Source of the DNA: Mucilaginibacter yixingensis
GTDB taxonomy: Bacteria > Bacteroidota > Bacteroidia > Sphingobacteriales > Sphingobacteriaceae
Direction of reading: 5' to 3'
Length of the DNA stretch: 64,000 bases
NCBI RefSeq assembly: GCF_041080815.1
Contig: NZ_CP160205.1
Span: 3,968,001 to 4,032,000 of the forward strand
The notes beneath the pieces were generated by a model that worked only from the letters and a program-made list of their open reading frames with translations, was not told the DNA's origin and searched no databases. Positions 49,988 to 58,232 of this stretch are shown piece after piece (positions within the stretch are counted from its first letter, which is position 1; every line of letters begins with the position of its first letter). A program made the position numbers and the translations under genes.

Positions 49988-52423
49988 TTAATTTCCGCCG
50001 CCTTTACCGCCCGATGTATCGTCATTATTAATACTGCGCTGGTTCTTTTTAATCTCCTTCTGCAGCTTTCCGAAACGGTAGCTCAGGTTAAAACTAAATG
50101 ATCTCAGGTAACTTTGACGCTCTGAGGTCTGCACAAATAGCGGACCGGTAGTTTCATTTCTGTATGTTCTGAATTTTGCAAACGGGTTATTAACCACTCC
50201 GCCCAAAATCAGCTTGTTCTTAATCAAATCACGACTGATGCTTAAACCCGAGTTAACAAACGAGCTGGACTGCCCCTGTAACGAAATGTATGAGCTGGCA
50301 TAGCCCACATTGGCGTTAACGCGTGTGCCATCAGCAAACTTGTAACTAAGATAAGAGTAGACATTGCCCTGCAAACCATCATTTTTGGCCAGCACGCCGT
50401 TTACCATACCTTGTATAAATAGATATTTAAGGTTGCCGTTTAAGTTAAAGGTGAGTTTTTTAGTAATGGGATAATTGACGCTAAAATTGGTACCAATCGA
50501 TCTGTTTTTACCAATATTGGCGTACGAAGTAGTTGTTACGCGGGAAACAGTGTCATATACAGAAACGGCTTCAATGGTGTTGCTGGCAAAATTATAGCTC
50601 AGTCCTACATTGATGGTTGCTTTTTTAAACCAGCTGTAATTCAACTGAAAGTTATTACTTACAACAGCTTTCAGATCAGGGTTACCATGAAATTGAAAAG
50701 CAGGGTTAGACAAATCAACAAAAGGATTAAGCTGCCAGATGTCGGGCCGCTGTATACGCTGGGTGTAACCTAAATTAAGGCTGCTGTTGTTTTTAAATTT
50801 CCGATTGATGGATACAGAAGGCACCACGTTAAAATAGTTACGGTTTACGTTGGTTGCATTGGTAATAAAATCGGCCTTTACAATAGTTTCTTCTGCACGG
50901 GCGCCTGCTTTAAACGCCCAGCTTTTCAAGGTATACTGATAAGTATTGTAAGCACCCAGCACATACTGGTTATTATCATACACATTGCTGCGTGCAGTAT
51001 CTATATTGTAGGTGTTGGTTTTGGCATCCTGTACGTCATACTCAAAATTACTGTTGTTGTTACGTAGTATGGCTTTCATACCTCCTTCAATATTTATCTT
51101 CTTCAGCGGGTGAACATAATCAACCTGGAGCGTGTGCTCATGCGAGTTAGCGTTATTGATCTGCAAAAAGCTGGAAGCATGATAGTTTATGGTATCTCCA
51201 AGCAACTGGTTATTTGAGCCTTTGTCAATACCATTAATACTGCGGTAGGAAAAGGTAAGCAACCTGTTCTTGTTGCCCTTAAAACCTAATTGGTAGTTCA
51301 AACCAAGATCGTAACTGTTATACTTATCCAGGTTTGTGTTATTAAAAGTGTAGCCAATATTGGCCGGCGCTACCTGCGTGAAAGACCGGTTAGAGTTTAA
51401 GCCGGTATAGTTTCCGGTGTATAAACCAAACTCTACCGTAAACAAGTTCAGAGAATCAGCCTCAAAGCTTAACTCGGCGTTGCCATAAACGCCCTTGTTT
51501 TTATAGCTGTTAATGCTATTCTGCGTTAAAACAGACGGATTAGAGCCGCTGGTGATCCTGCTGCTGCTGCCTGCCACTTCTGGCGTATTATAGATATTGC
51601 CACCCATATAGGTAGATATCCCGAATTTTCCTTTCTTACCGGTAAATGAACCACCTCCTCCCGGGCCGCCTATCGGAAAATTCTGGCGGAAGTTTAAACT
51701 GGCATTATAACCATTGTCAACGTTTTTGTTGGTGATGATGTTAATGATGCCGTCCAGTCCCTCGCTGTCATACTTAGCGGGAGGTGTAGTAATCACCTCT
51801 ATTTTTTGGATGCTGGTTGCCGGCATGGCTCTTAATACATCCTTGGGGTTGTGCGCCAGCATACTGGACGGTTTACCGTTAATAAAGATCTTGTAGTTAC
51901 CGCTGCCCTTCAGCTTAATATTATCGTCCGCGTCCAGCGAGAGCATAGGCACTTTGCGCATCATTTCCAGCACGTTCAATACCTTGCTTTCCGGATCGGC
52001 TTGTATGTCATAGCTCAGGCGGTCAATCTCCTGGGTTGCCAGCGGTTTGCTGGCGGTAACAGCAACTTCCTTTAATTGATTATTTGATGGAGCCAGTACA
52101 ATCTTGCCTACATCCTCCACTTCTTTATCGCCCTTAATGCTGATAGGATGAGTTTTATAACCTGTATAAACCAACGAGAGATGGTACGCTTTCATGGGCA
52201 GATTTTTCAGCTCAAACAGGCCGCTCTCTTTAGTCAGCGTGCTTTTTACCGGCGCTTTGGTAGTAGCATCTGTTAAGGCTGCGGTAACAAAACTTAATGA
52301 TTTACCCGACGCCGAATCTATCACCGTCCCTTTAATCAGCATAGTTTTAGGCAGCGCTGGTGTTTGCGCAATGGCCAGCGTTGAAAGCAGCGCGCACAGA
52401 ATTGTAAAGATGGTTTTTCTCAT
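49988..52423 (-). CDS. Outer-membrane beta-barrel receptor-like protein, TonB-dependent receptor fold (paralogue 1)
   Basis: An 811-residue outer-membrane protein. The signal peptide (MRKTIFTILCALLSTLAIAQ) is followed by a carboxypeptidase-regulatory-like domain (LIKGTVIDSASGKSLSFVTAALTD to about residue 110), a plug-like domain with MRKVPMLSLDADDNIKLKGSGNYKIFINGKPSS (partly quoted) and GLDGIINIITNK, and a large barrel ending in SFNLSYRFGKL. A glycine-rich loop (GGPGGGGSF) follows the plug. This is the outer-membrane beta-barrel family 3 layout, different from SusC. The start at 52423 gives the signal peptide; 52465 would add 14 residues. The next gene upstream is its close paralogue. Confidence 0.92.
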   Translation of the reverse strand: MRKTIFTILCALLSTLAIAQTPALPKTMLIKGTVIDSASGKSLSFVTAALTDATTKAPVKSTLTKESGLFELKNLPMKAYHLSLVYTGYKTHPISIKGDKEVEDVGKIVLAPSNNQLKEVAVTASKPLATQEIDRLSYDIQADPESKVLNVLEMMRKVPMLSLDADDNIKLKGSGNYKIFINGKPSSMLAHNPKDVLRAMPATSIQKIEVITTPPAKYDSEGLDGIINIITNKNVDNGYNASLNFRQNFPIGGPGGGGSFTGKKGKFGISTYMGGNIYNTPEVAGSSSRITSGSNPSVLTQNSINSYKNKGVYGNAELSFEADSLNLFTVEFGLYTGNYTGLNSNRSFTQVAPANIGYTFNNTNLDKYNSYDLGLNYQLGFKGNKNRLLTFSYRSINGIDKGSNNQLLGDTINYHASSFLQINNANSHEHTLQVDYVHPLKKINIEGGMKAILRNNNSNFEYDVQDAKTNTYNIDTARSNVYDNNQYVLGAYNTYQYTLKSWAFKAGARAEETIVKADFITNATNVNRNYFNVVPSVSINRKFKNNSSLNLGYTQRIQRPDIWQLNPFVDLSNPAFQFHGNPDLKAVVSNNFQLNYSWFKKATINVGLSYNFASNTIEAVSVYDTVSRVTTTSYANIGKNRSIGTNFSVNYPITKKLTFNLNGNLKYLFIQGMVNGVLAKNDGLQGNVYSYLSYKFADGTRVNANVGYASSYISLQGQSSSFVNSGLSISRDLIKNKLILGGVVNNPFAKFRTYRNETTGPLFVQTSERQSYLRSFSFNLSYRFGKLQKEIKKNQRSINNDDTSGGKGGGN

Positions 52424-52554
52424 AATATTGATAAGGCAGATAATTGGTTTGGTTAGGGCTATCAAATATAAAACTAATAATTTAGTTTTATATTGTTTTA
52501 TTAAAAACCAGCAAGTTTAACACATGTACGGCTCTTTTACTATTGATTAATGGG

Positions 52555-55023
52555 CTATCCGGCTGTGCTACCAGATTTGCTTCCGCCTTTGGTATCATCA
52601 TTATTAATACCATGCTGGCTGCGTTTGATCTCGCTCTTCAGCTTGCCAAACTTATAATTAAAGCGAATGGCAAAATGGCGGTAAATATTTTGATAATAGA
52701 CGCTTTGATAAAAGTTGTCGGTTACTGTTGTGGAACGGTAGGTTTGATAAGTGGCCCAAGGGTTATTAGACACCAGCGATATGCTGGCCTTCTTATCCAG
52801 AAACTCTTTAGTTACCACAAACGACGAATAAATGAACTGACTGGAGCTACCCTGCAAAGCCACGTTACCACTAAAATAACCTACATCTGTACTAACCCGG
52901 TAGCCCTTGTTAAATTTATAAGAGCCATTAAAAAATGCATTGCCATTATAGCCCGCATTTTTATAGAACATACCGTTAAATGTACCTGCCAGCCAAACTC
53001 TGCTTACCTGTCCGTTCAGGCTCACGTTAAGCTGTTTAGTAACGGCAAAGGTGGCATTGGAGTTTAAACCGAGCGATTTATTGCTCCCCAGGTTTTCATA
53101 AGTGGTTAAGGTTACCACGTCAGGGTTACCGTTAATCATATCGGTGATTAGAGTAGACACATTTTGAATAGCGTTGTTAGAGAACGCGTAGCTCAGCCCA
53201 AGCGTAAACGAGTTTTTGCTGAAATTGCTATAATTTAGCTCAAAAGAATGGCTTAGCTCGGGGCGCAGGTTGGGATTGCCGGTGTTAATGAATTTGGGGT
53301 CGGTACGATCTACAAATGGATTAAGCTGATAAATACCCGGACGTTGGATACGCTCTGTATAACCCAGGGTAAAGCTGTATTTTTTAAATTTGCGTTGGAT
53401 GGAAACCGATGGGATCAGGTTATTATAGCCCTGGTTAACGCTGTTGGTGCTAAGGTTGGTAAAATCGGCATCAACCGTAGTTCGCTCCAGGCGCAAACCG
53501 GCTTTGGCTGTCCAGTTTTCAAGCTTCAACTGGTAGGAATTATACAAGCTGTATACCCCTTGTTTATAATTAAAATTATTGGTCTGATTAGGATTAAGGG
53601 TATAGGTATTGCTTGCCGTATCACGATCGTCTCTATGAAAATCGCTGAAATTATTGCGCAGGATAGCTTTCGCGCCCGCCTCTATGGTGATCTTTTTAAG
53701 CGGATGAGCGTAATCTAACTGTATGGTATGTTCTCTGTTACCCGAGTTGTTGTATTGGTTATAGTCTGGAAAATCTTTGTTATAATAATTCTGCCGGTCT
53801 GTTATCAGGTTATTTGAGGTTGATTTACTGGGCGAGTAACTGTATTTGTATGACAGTGTAAGCAATTGATCTTTGCTGCGTTTAAACCCAAGCTGATAGT
53901 TTAAGCCCGCATCCAAACCCAAGTTATTGTTAAGATTATCTGCCATTAAATAATAGTGGGATACACTGGTACCGGTACTATTAAACAATTGCTTATTGTT
54001 GTTATAAAAATCGCCCCCCCAATAGTTCACAGAGCCGGTAAGCAGATTAAGCGAATCTATCTCATAGCTCAACTCTGCATTACCGTATTTATAATTGCCA
54101 CCGTAGGCATTACGCGCATCTTGCGTACGCACCGATTGAATGTTGGTTGTGCCTGGCGCAAAAATATTTTGCACGGTACCGTTAGCTGTTTCGTTTCCGG
54201 TTTGTTTACCTGCACCAAAATAAGCCGTTGCACCAAACTTACCTTGTTTTACGCTACCGTTAATATTACCACCCGGCCCCCAACGGTTATTGATGCGCCC
54301 GTTAATGCCAATGTTATAGCCTTGATCTGCGTCGGCTTTGGTAATAATGTTTAGTATACCGGCCAAACCCTCGGCATCATACTTGGCCGGCGGCGTGGTA
54401 ATTACTTCAATGCGCACAATGTTTGATGCCGGCATGGCCTTCAACACGTCAGACGGATTTTTGGCCATCAATGCAGACTCTTTACCATTGATCAGGATCT
54501 TATAATTGCCCGTACCCTTCAGCCTGATATTATCGTTACCGTCAACACTTACCAGTGGTACTTTGCGCATCATATCCAGCGCGGTAAGGGCCTTGCTCTC
54601 CGGATCGGCCTGTACATCGTAGCTAATGCGATCAACCTCTTGTTTCATCAACGGTTTGGTAGCGCTCACCGCTACTTCTTTGAGCTGATTATTGGCTGGC
54701 GACAGGATGATTTTTCCTATATCAACTGATGCGTTGCCCTTTACTTCTATGGTTTTACTTTGATAGCCCACATAAACCAATGCCAGCTGATAAGATTTTG
54801 AAGGTAGATTACGGAGTTCAAACACACCATCGTCTTTAGATAGCGTACTTTTTACGGGCTGCCTGGTAGTGGCATCAGTCAATGCAGCAGTTACGAAACC
54901 CAGTGGCTTTTGTGTAACAGAATCGGTCACCATCCCCTTTATGGTCACCGTGGGTGCCTTGGTTTGCGCATGCACCAAAGCGGTAAGCATGCAAAAAATT
55001 GCAGCAAGTAATAGTTTCTTCAT
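52555..55023 (-). CDS. Outer-membrane beta-barrel receptor-like protein, TonB-dependent receptor fold (paralogue 2)
   Basis: An 822-residue protein with the same domain order as its neighbour: signal peptide MKKLLLAAIFCMLTALVHAQ, regulatory-like domain (VTIKGMVTDSVTQKPLGFVTAALTDATTR), plug with MMRKVPLVSVDGNDNIRLKGTGNYKILINGKESALMAKNPSDVL (partly quoted) and GLAGILNIITK, and a barrel ending in FAIRFNYKFGKLKSEIKRS. Both carry the C-terminal NNDDT tail. The start at 55023 follows the signal peptide; the frame is open to 55122. The pair arose by tandem duplication; ligands are unknown and no SusD-like gene is present. Confidence 0.92.
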   Translation of the reverse strand: MKKLLLAAIFCMLTALVHAQTKAPTVTIKGMVTDSVTQKPLGFVTAALTDATTRQPVKSTLSKDDGVFELRNLPSKSYQLALVYVGYQSKTIEVKGNASVDIGKIILSPANNQLKEVAVSATKPLMKQEVDRISYDVQADPESKALTALDMMRKVPLVSVDGNDNIRLKGTGNYKILINGKESALMAKNPSDVLKAMPASNIVRIEVITTPPAKYDAEGLAGILNIITKADADQGYNIGINGRINNRWGPGGNINGSVKQGKFGATAYFGAGKQTGNETANGTVQNIFAPGTTNIQSVRTQDARNAYGGNYKYGNAELSYEIDSLNLLTGSVNYWGGDFYNNNKQLFNSTGTSVSHYYLMADNLNNNLGLDAGLNYQLGFKRSKDQLLTLSYKYSYSPSKSTSNNLITDRQNYYNKDFPDYNQYNNSGNREHTIQLDYAHPLKKITIEAGAKAILRNNFSDFHRDDRDTASNTYTLNPNQTNNFNYKQGVYSLYNSYQLKLENWTAKAGLRLERTTVDADFTNLSTNSVNQGYNNLIPSVSIQRKFKKYSFTLGYTERIQRPGIYQLNPFVDRTDPKFINTGNPNLRPELSHSFELNYSNFSKNSFTLGLSYAFSNNAIQNVSTLITDMINGNPDVVTLTTYENLGSNKSLGLNSNATFAVTKQLNVSLNGQVSRVWLAGTFNGMFYKNAGYNGNAFFNGSYKFNKGYRVSTDVGYFSGNVALQGSSSQFIYSSFVVTKEFLDKKASISLVSNNPWATYQTYRSTTVTDNFYQSVYYQNIYRHFAIRFNYKFGKLKSEIKRSQHGINNDDTKGGSKSGSTAG

Positions 55024-55195
55024 AGCAAGATTTGGTTTCGTTCCAATAAGACACAGCGCGCCACAATTCGTTACGCTTTTCAGAATTTTTTTCTGTGCCG
55101 ATGCTGCAAGATAAAACAGCAACCAAACCCGCTAAACTATTTAACAGATTTTAACTAATCAATTAGTTAAAACCACGTTTCCAGAATGCTTAATG

Positions 55196-55759
55196 TTATT
55201 TATTGTTAAATTTTGTCATGGTCAGCTCAGTACCAATGGCAGCAAAGCTTTTAACAATCTCAATAGATTTATCGATCAATGCGGGCAGTTCGGGTTGCTC
55301 GTCATCATCAAAGCCGCTCAACACGTAGTCAACCTGGCGGCCTTTAGGATAATTATCGCCAATGCCAAAGCGCAGACGGGCATAGTTGTTATTCCCCAGC
55401 GTGGCTTCAATATTGCGCAGCCCGTTATGGCCGGCAGCGCTGCCTTTGGGTTTCAGGCGCAGGGTACCCAGCGGCAAGGCCAGTTCATCAACTATCACCA
55501 GTACGTTTTCTACGGGTATTTTCAACTCCTTCATCCAGTAGTTCAGGGCTTTGCCACTCAGGTTCATGTAGGTGGTTGGCTTAATAAGGTGCAGCATACG
55601 GCCTTTGTAGCTATACTCGGCATAATAAGCCAGGCGCATGTTGCTAAACTTCAGGTTTTCTTGCTTAGCCAGTTCGTCCAGCACCATAAAACCAATGTTG
55701 TGGCGGGTATCTGCATACTCCTGCCCTATATTACCTAAACCTACTATCAGATATTTCAT
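55196..55759 (-). CDS. pth: Peptidyl-tRNA hydrolase
   Basis: Pth releases tRNA from prematurely dropped peptidyl-tRNA. The 187-residue enzyme shows family motifs: MKYLIVGLGNIGQEYADTRHNIGF with Asn10 and the catalytic His20, KPTTYMNLSGKAL, VIVDELALPLGTLRLKPKGSAAGHNGLRNIE (partly quoted), and RLRFGIGDNYPKGRQVDYVLSGF. It is downstream of rplY on the same strand, but with a terminator and repeat A5 between, so the pair is only loosely an operon. The prs-rplY-pth order is conserved in many bacteria. Confidence 0.97.
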   Translation of the reverse strand: MKYLIVGLGNIGQEYADTRHNIGFMVLDELAKQENLKFSNMRLAYYAEYSYKGRMLHLIKPTTYMNLSGKALNYWMKELKIPVENVLVIVDELALPLGTLRLKPKGSAAGHNGLRNIEATLGNNNYARLRFGIGDNYPKGRQVDYVLSGFDDDEQPELPALIDKSIEIVKSFAAIGTELTMTKFNNK

Positions 55760-55848
55760 TTATAAACCCTTGCGCCTCCTGGTAGAGGAACTTTTATTTT
55801 TCAGGATGCAAATATGGGATTTTTTGGGGAGAGGAGAAGACTTTCACC

Positions 55849-55946
55849 ACGTCATTGCGAGGTACGAAGCAATCTCTGTAAAGGACAGTCGGGAATAGAA
55901 ATTCGCTTTGCGTATGCAGAGATTGCTTCGTACCTCGCAATGACGT
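55849..55946. repeat. Dispersed palindromic repeat, family A, copy 4
   Basis: The arms carry GAGGTACGAAG and CTTCGTACCTC, the third variant of the paired position (T/A). The loop shares GGACAGTCGG with copy 1 (6449). Confidence 0.93.
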
Positions 55947-55978
55947 AATTACTGATCTGGTTGATATTCCTCCAAACA

Positions 55979-56009
55979 AAAACAGCGATGGTTTCCCATC
56001 GCTGTTTTC
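55979..56009 (-). terminator. Terminator downstream of rplY
   Basis: AAAACAGCGATGG and its complement with a 4-base loop, 23 bases past the rplY stop. The tip core repeats that of the hairpin at 35651. Confidence 0.85.
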
Positions 56010-56031
56010 TATTATCGGTGTGATCCGAGAA

Positions 56032-56610
56032 TTATTTTTTGTTAGCTTCCTGCTCAGCCTGACGCAATGCACGTGAGGTAGTGATAGACAGGATAGTATC
56101 TTCAGGAGTGTTAGTGATAGTCAGGTTTTCAACGCTGATTTCACGTACACGTACTGATTTACCTACTTCCAGACCTTCGATGCTTACTTCGATGTTATCC
56201 AGGTGATCTTTTGGAAGTGCTTTAACACGCAATTTGCGCAGTTTCTGCACTAATTTACCACCCATTTTAACACCAGGTGAAGTACCGGTTAAGCGGATTG
56301 GAATTTCGATAGTTACTGGTTTGTTTTCAAACAATTCCAGGAAGTCAACGTGCAGGATCTGCTCGGTCAACGGGTGGAACTGAATGTCCTGAATGATAGC
56401 CTGAGCTTTTTTGCCGCCAATTTCCAGATCGATGAAATGAACCTGCGGAGTGTAAACAGCAGGTTTCAAATCAGCTGCAGACACTGTGAAGTGGGTTTGT
56501 TCTGCCCCACCGTAAAGAACCGCTGGTACCTGACCTTGGTAACGCGCTTCTTTTGCGTCTCTTTTCCCTACGTTCTCTCTTAGAGAACCGCTAATAGCAA
56601 TTGATTTCAT
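56032..56610 (-). CDS. rplY: 50S ribosomal protein L25 (CTC type)
   Basis: L25 binds 5S rRNA. The 192-residue protein is the longer CTC form, with the L25 domain at the N-terminus (AISGSLRENVGKRDAKEARYQGQVPAVLYGG, with VPAVLYGG typical) and a beta-rich C-terminal domain after about residue 95 (PVTIEIPIRLTGTSPGVKMGG, GKSVRVREISVENLTI). The C-terminal tail is charged and Lys/Glu-rich. It lies downstream of prs, as in many bacteria. The ATG at 56610 gives the normal N-terminus. Confidence 0.96.
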   Translation of the reverse strand: MKSIAISGSLRENVGKRDAKEARYQGQVPAVLYGGAEQTHFTVSAADLKPAVYTPQVHFIDLEIGGKKAQAIIQDIQFHPLTEQILHVDFLELFENKPVTIEIPIRLTGTSPGVKMGGKLVQKLRKLRVKALPKDHLDNIEVSIEGLEVGKSVRVREISVENLTITNTPEDTILSITTSRALRQAEQEANKK

Positions 56611-56642
56611 TTTTTATTTATTTGTTATTTATTTTAGTTCAT

Positions 56643-56770
56643 GGTTCATAGATCATTGTTCATGGCCTACTTTCCATAAAGTCTTTATTCATTTTCTGGT
56701 TCATAGATCATTGTTCGTGGCGTCTATTCTCCATCTTTTCGACGGTCTTTAGTTCTATGAACAATGAACC
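56643..56770. repeat. Short direct and inverted repeats between rplY and prs
   Basis: GGTTCATAGATCATTGTTC occurs twice (56643 and 56699), each followed by (A/G)TGG, and an inverse form CTATGAACAATGAACCA follows at 56754. Together they can fold as alternative hairpins upstream of rplY. Confidence 0.7.
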
Positions 56771-56789
56771 ATCAACTATCAACCAACAA

Positions 56790-57734
56790 TTAATCCACCT
56801 TAAACAACTCGCTTATTGATCCGTGCTCATTTACATTAGCAATGGCGCGGGCAAAAAGCGTATCGGTTGACAGTACTCTGATCTTATCGCACGGTTGTTT
56901 CAACGGGATAGTATCGGTAACAATCAGTTCGGTTAATACCGAGTTTTCAATGGTCTCGTAAGCATTACCAGACAGCAGCGCGTGAGTACAAACGGCTCTT
57001 ACACTGCGGGCGCCACGCTCCATAACCAGGGCTGCCGCTTTACTCAGGGTACCGGCAGTATCGCACATATCGTCAATCAGCACAATGTCCTGATCGGTTA
57101 CATCGCCAATTACCGTCATTGATTCAATCTCGTTAGCACGTTTACGGCGCTTGTCGCAAATTACCACCTCTGCATTGAAAAACTTGGCAAAGGTACGTGC
57201 ACGGTATGAACCACCCATATCCGGCGATGCAATGGTTAGATTTGGCAGTGCCAGGCTTTTAATATAAGGCACAAAAATCACCGATGCATCCAGGTGATCA
57301 ACCGGAATGTCAAAGAAACCTTGGATCTGCGCAGCGTGCAGGTCCATCGTCATAATGCGGTCAATACCAGCAGCTACCAGCAAATTGGCAACCAGTTTAG
57401 AACCGATAGCCACACGTGGCTTATCTTTCCTATCCTGACGGGCCAACCCGAAATAAGGAATAACTGCAGTTACATAATGGGCTGATGCGCGGCGTGCGGC
57501 ATCAATCATCATCAGCAGTTCCATCAGGTTGTCAGTCGGCGGGTTAGTTGACTGGATCAGAAACACATCACATCCGCGAACGGACTCATTGAAGTGCGGC
57601 TGAAACTCGCCATCGCTAAAACGCGAAAGAACAACATCACCCAAATCATGACCATATTTCTTGGCAATCTTTTCGGCGAGCTGGGTAGTGCCCGAACCTG
57701 AGAATAACTTAACCGGGTTAAATTGTAGAGGCAT
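56790..57734 (-). CDS. prs: Ribose-phosphate pyrophosphokinase
   Basis: Prs makes PRPP from ribose 5-phosphate and ATP, feeding nucleotide, histidine and NAD synthesis. The 314-residue enzyme has the flexible-loop and binding motifs in order: RFSDGEFQPHFNESVRGCDVF, YFGLARQDRKDKPRVAIGSK, TMDLHAAQIQGFFDIPVDHL, and the PRPP motif DIVLIDDMCDTAGTL (residues 216-230). It is a class I synthase. It is first in the prs-rplY arrangement, with repeats between the two genes. A tRNA gene lies upstream. Confidence 0.97.
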   Translation of the reverse strand: MPLQFNPVKLFSGSGTTQLAEKIAKKYGHDLGDVVLSRFSDGEFQPHFNESVRGCDVFLIQSTNPPTDNLMELLMMIDAARRASAHYVTAVIPYFGLARQDRKDKPRVAIGSKLVANLLVAAGIDRIMTMDLHAAQIQGFFDIPVDHLDASVIFVPYIKSLALPNLTIASPDMGGSYRARTFAKFFNAEVVICDKRRKRANEIESMTVIGDVTDQDIVLIDDMCDTAGTLSKAAALVMERGARSVRAVCTHALLSGNAYETIENSVLTELIVTDTIPLKQPCDKIRVLSTDTLFARAIANVNEHGSISELFKVD

Positions 57735-57947
57735 TTTATTTCGGATTTTTCAGTTGTCTGCTGCCGAAGGCATTCAAGAAGGCTGCGCCATTTAGAATGT
57801 TCCCTTTCGGATCTACTTCAATGCTTATTATCCGGGGCTTTATCATCTTCACTCATCACCGTTATCAACCCTGATAAAACAACTTCGGATTTCAAATTTC
57901 CGACTTCTTAATTTGGAAGTTGAAAATCCGAAATCCGAAATTCTGTG

Positions 57948-58018
57948 TTGCCCGACCTGGATTCGAACCAAGACAAACGGTACCAAAAACCGTCGTACTA
58001 CCATTATACTATCAGGCA
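57948..58018 (-). tRNA. tRNA-Gln (anticodon UUG)
   Basis: The minus strand folds as a 71-nt cloverleaf: acceptor TGCCTGA with TCGGGCA, discriminator A, a short D-arm around ATAATGGTAG, anticodon stem ACGGT/ACCGT with loop TTTTGGT and anticodon TTG, and T-arm CTTGG-TTCGAAT-CCAGG. The CCA end is not encoded. It stands alone between prs and the DUF2723 gene. Confidence 0.95.
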
Positions 58019-58232
58019 ATTCCCCCGTCTAAAAGTACTCTCTGAAACGGACTGCAAATATAGGAGGTTTTTCAGAAAACAAAAATACAAATTGAAAAAA
58101 AATGAAAATTGTTCTGTTTGCCCCTTACCAGTGGTTAAAATATGTTAAACTCCCGCTAATTTAGATGAAACATGAGGATAGAATTACTACTTTCGTTGCA
58201 CTAAATGAGCACCATATTGTAAATTTTTACCC

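Noticed and set aside
49988..55023. A SusC/SusD polysaccharide utilisation locus
   Set aside because: The barrels lack SusC signatures, and no SusD, glycoside hydrolase or ECF/anti-sigma gene is next to them.
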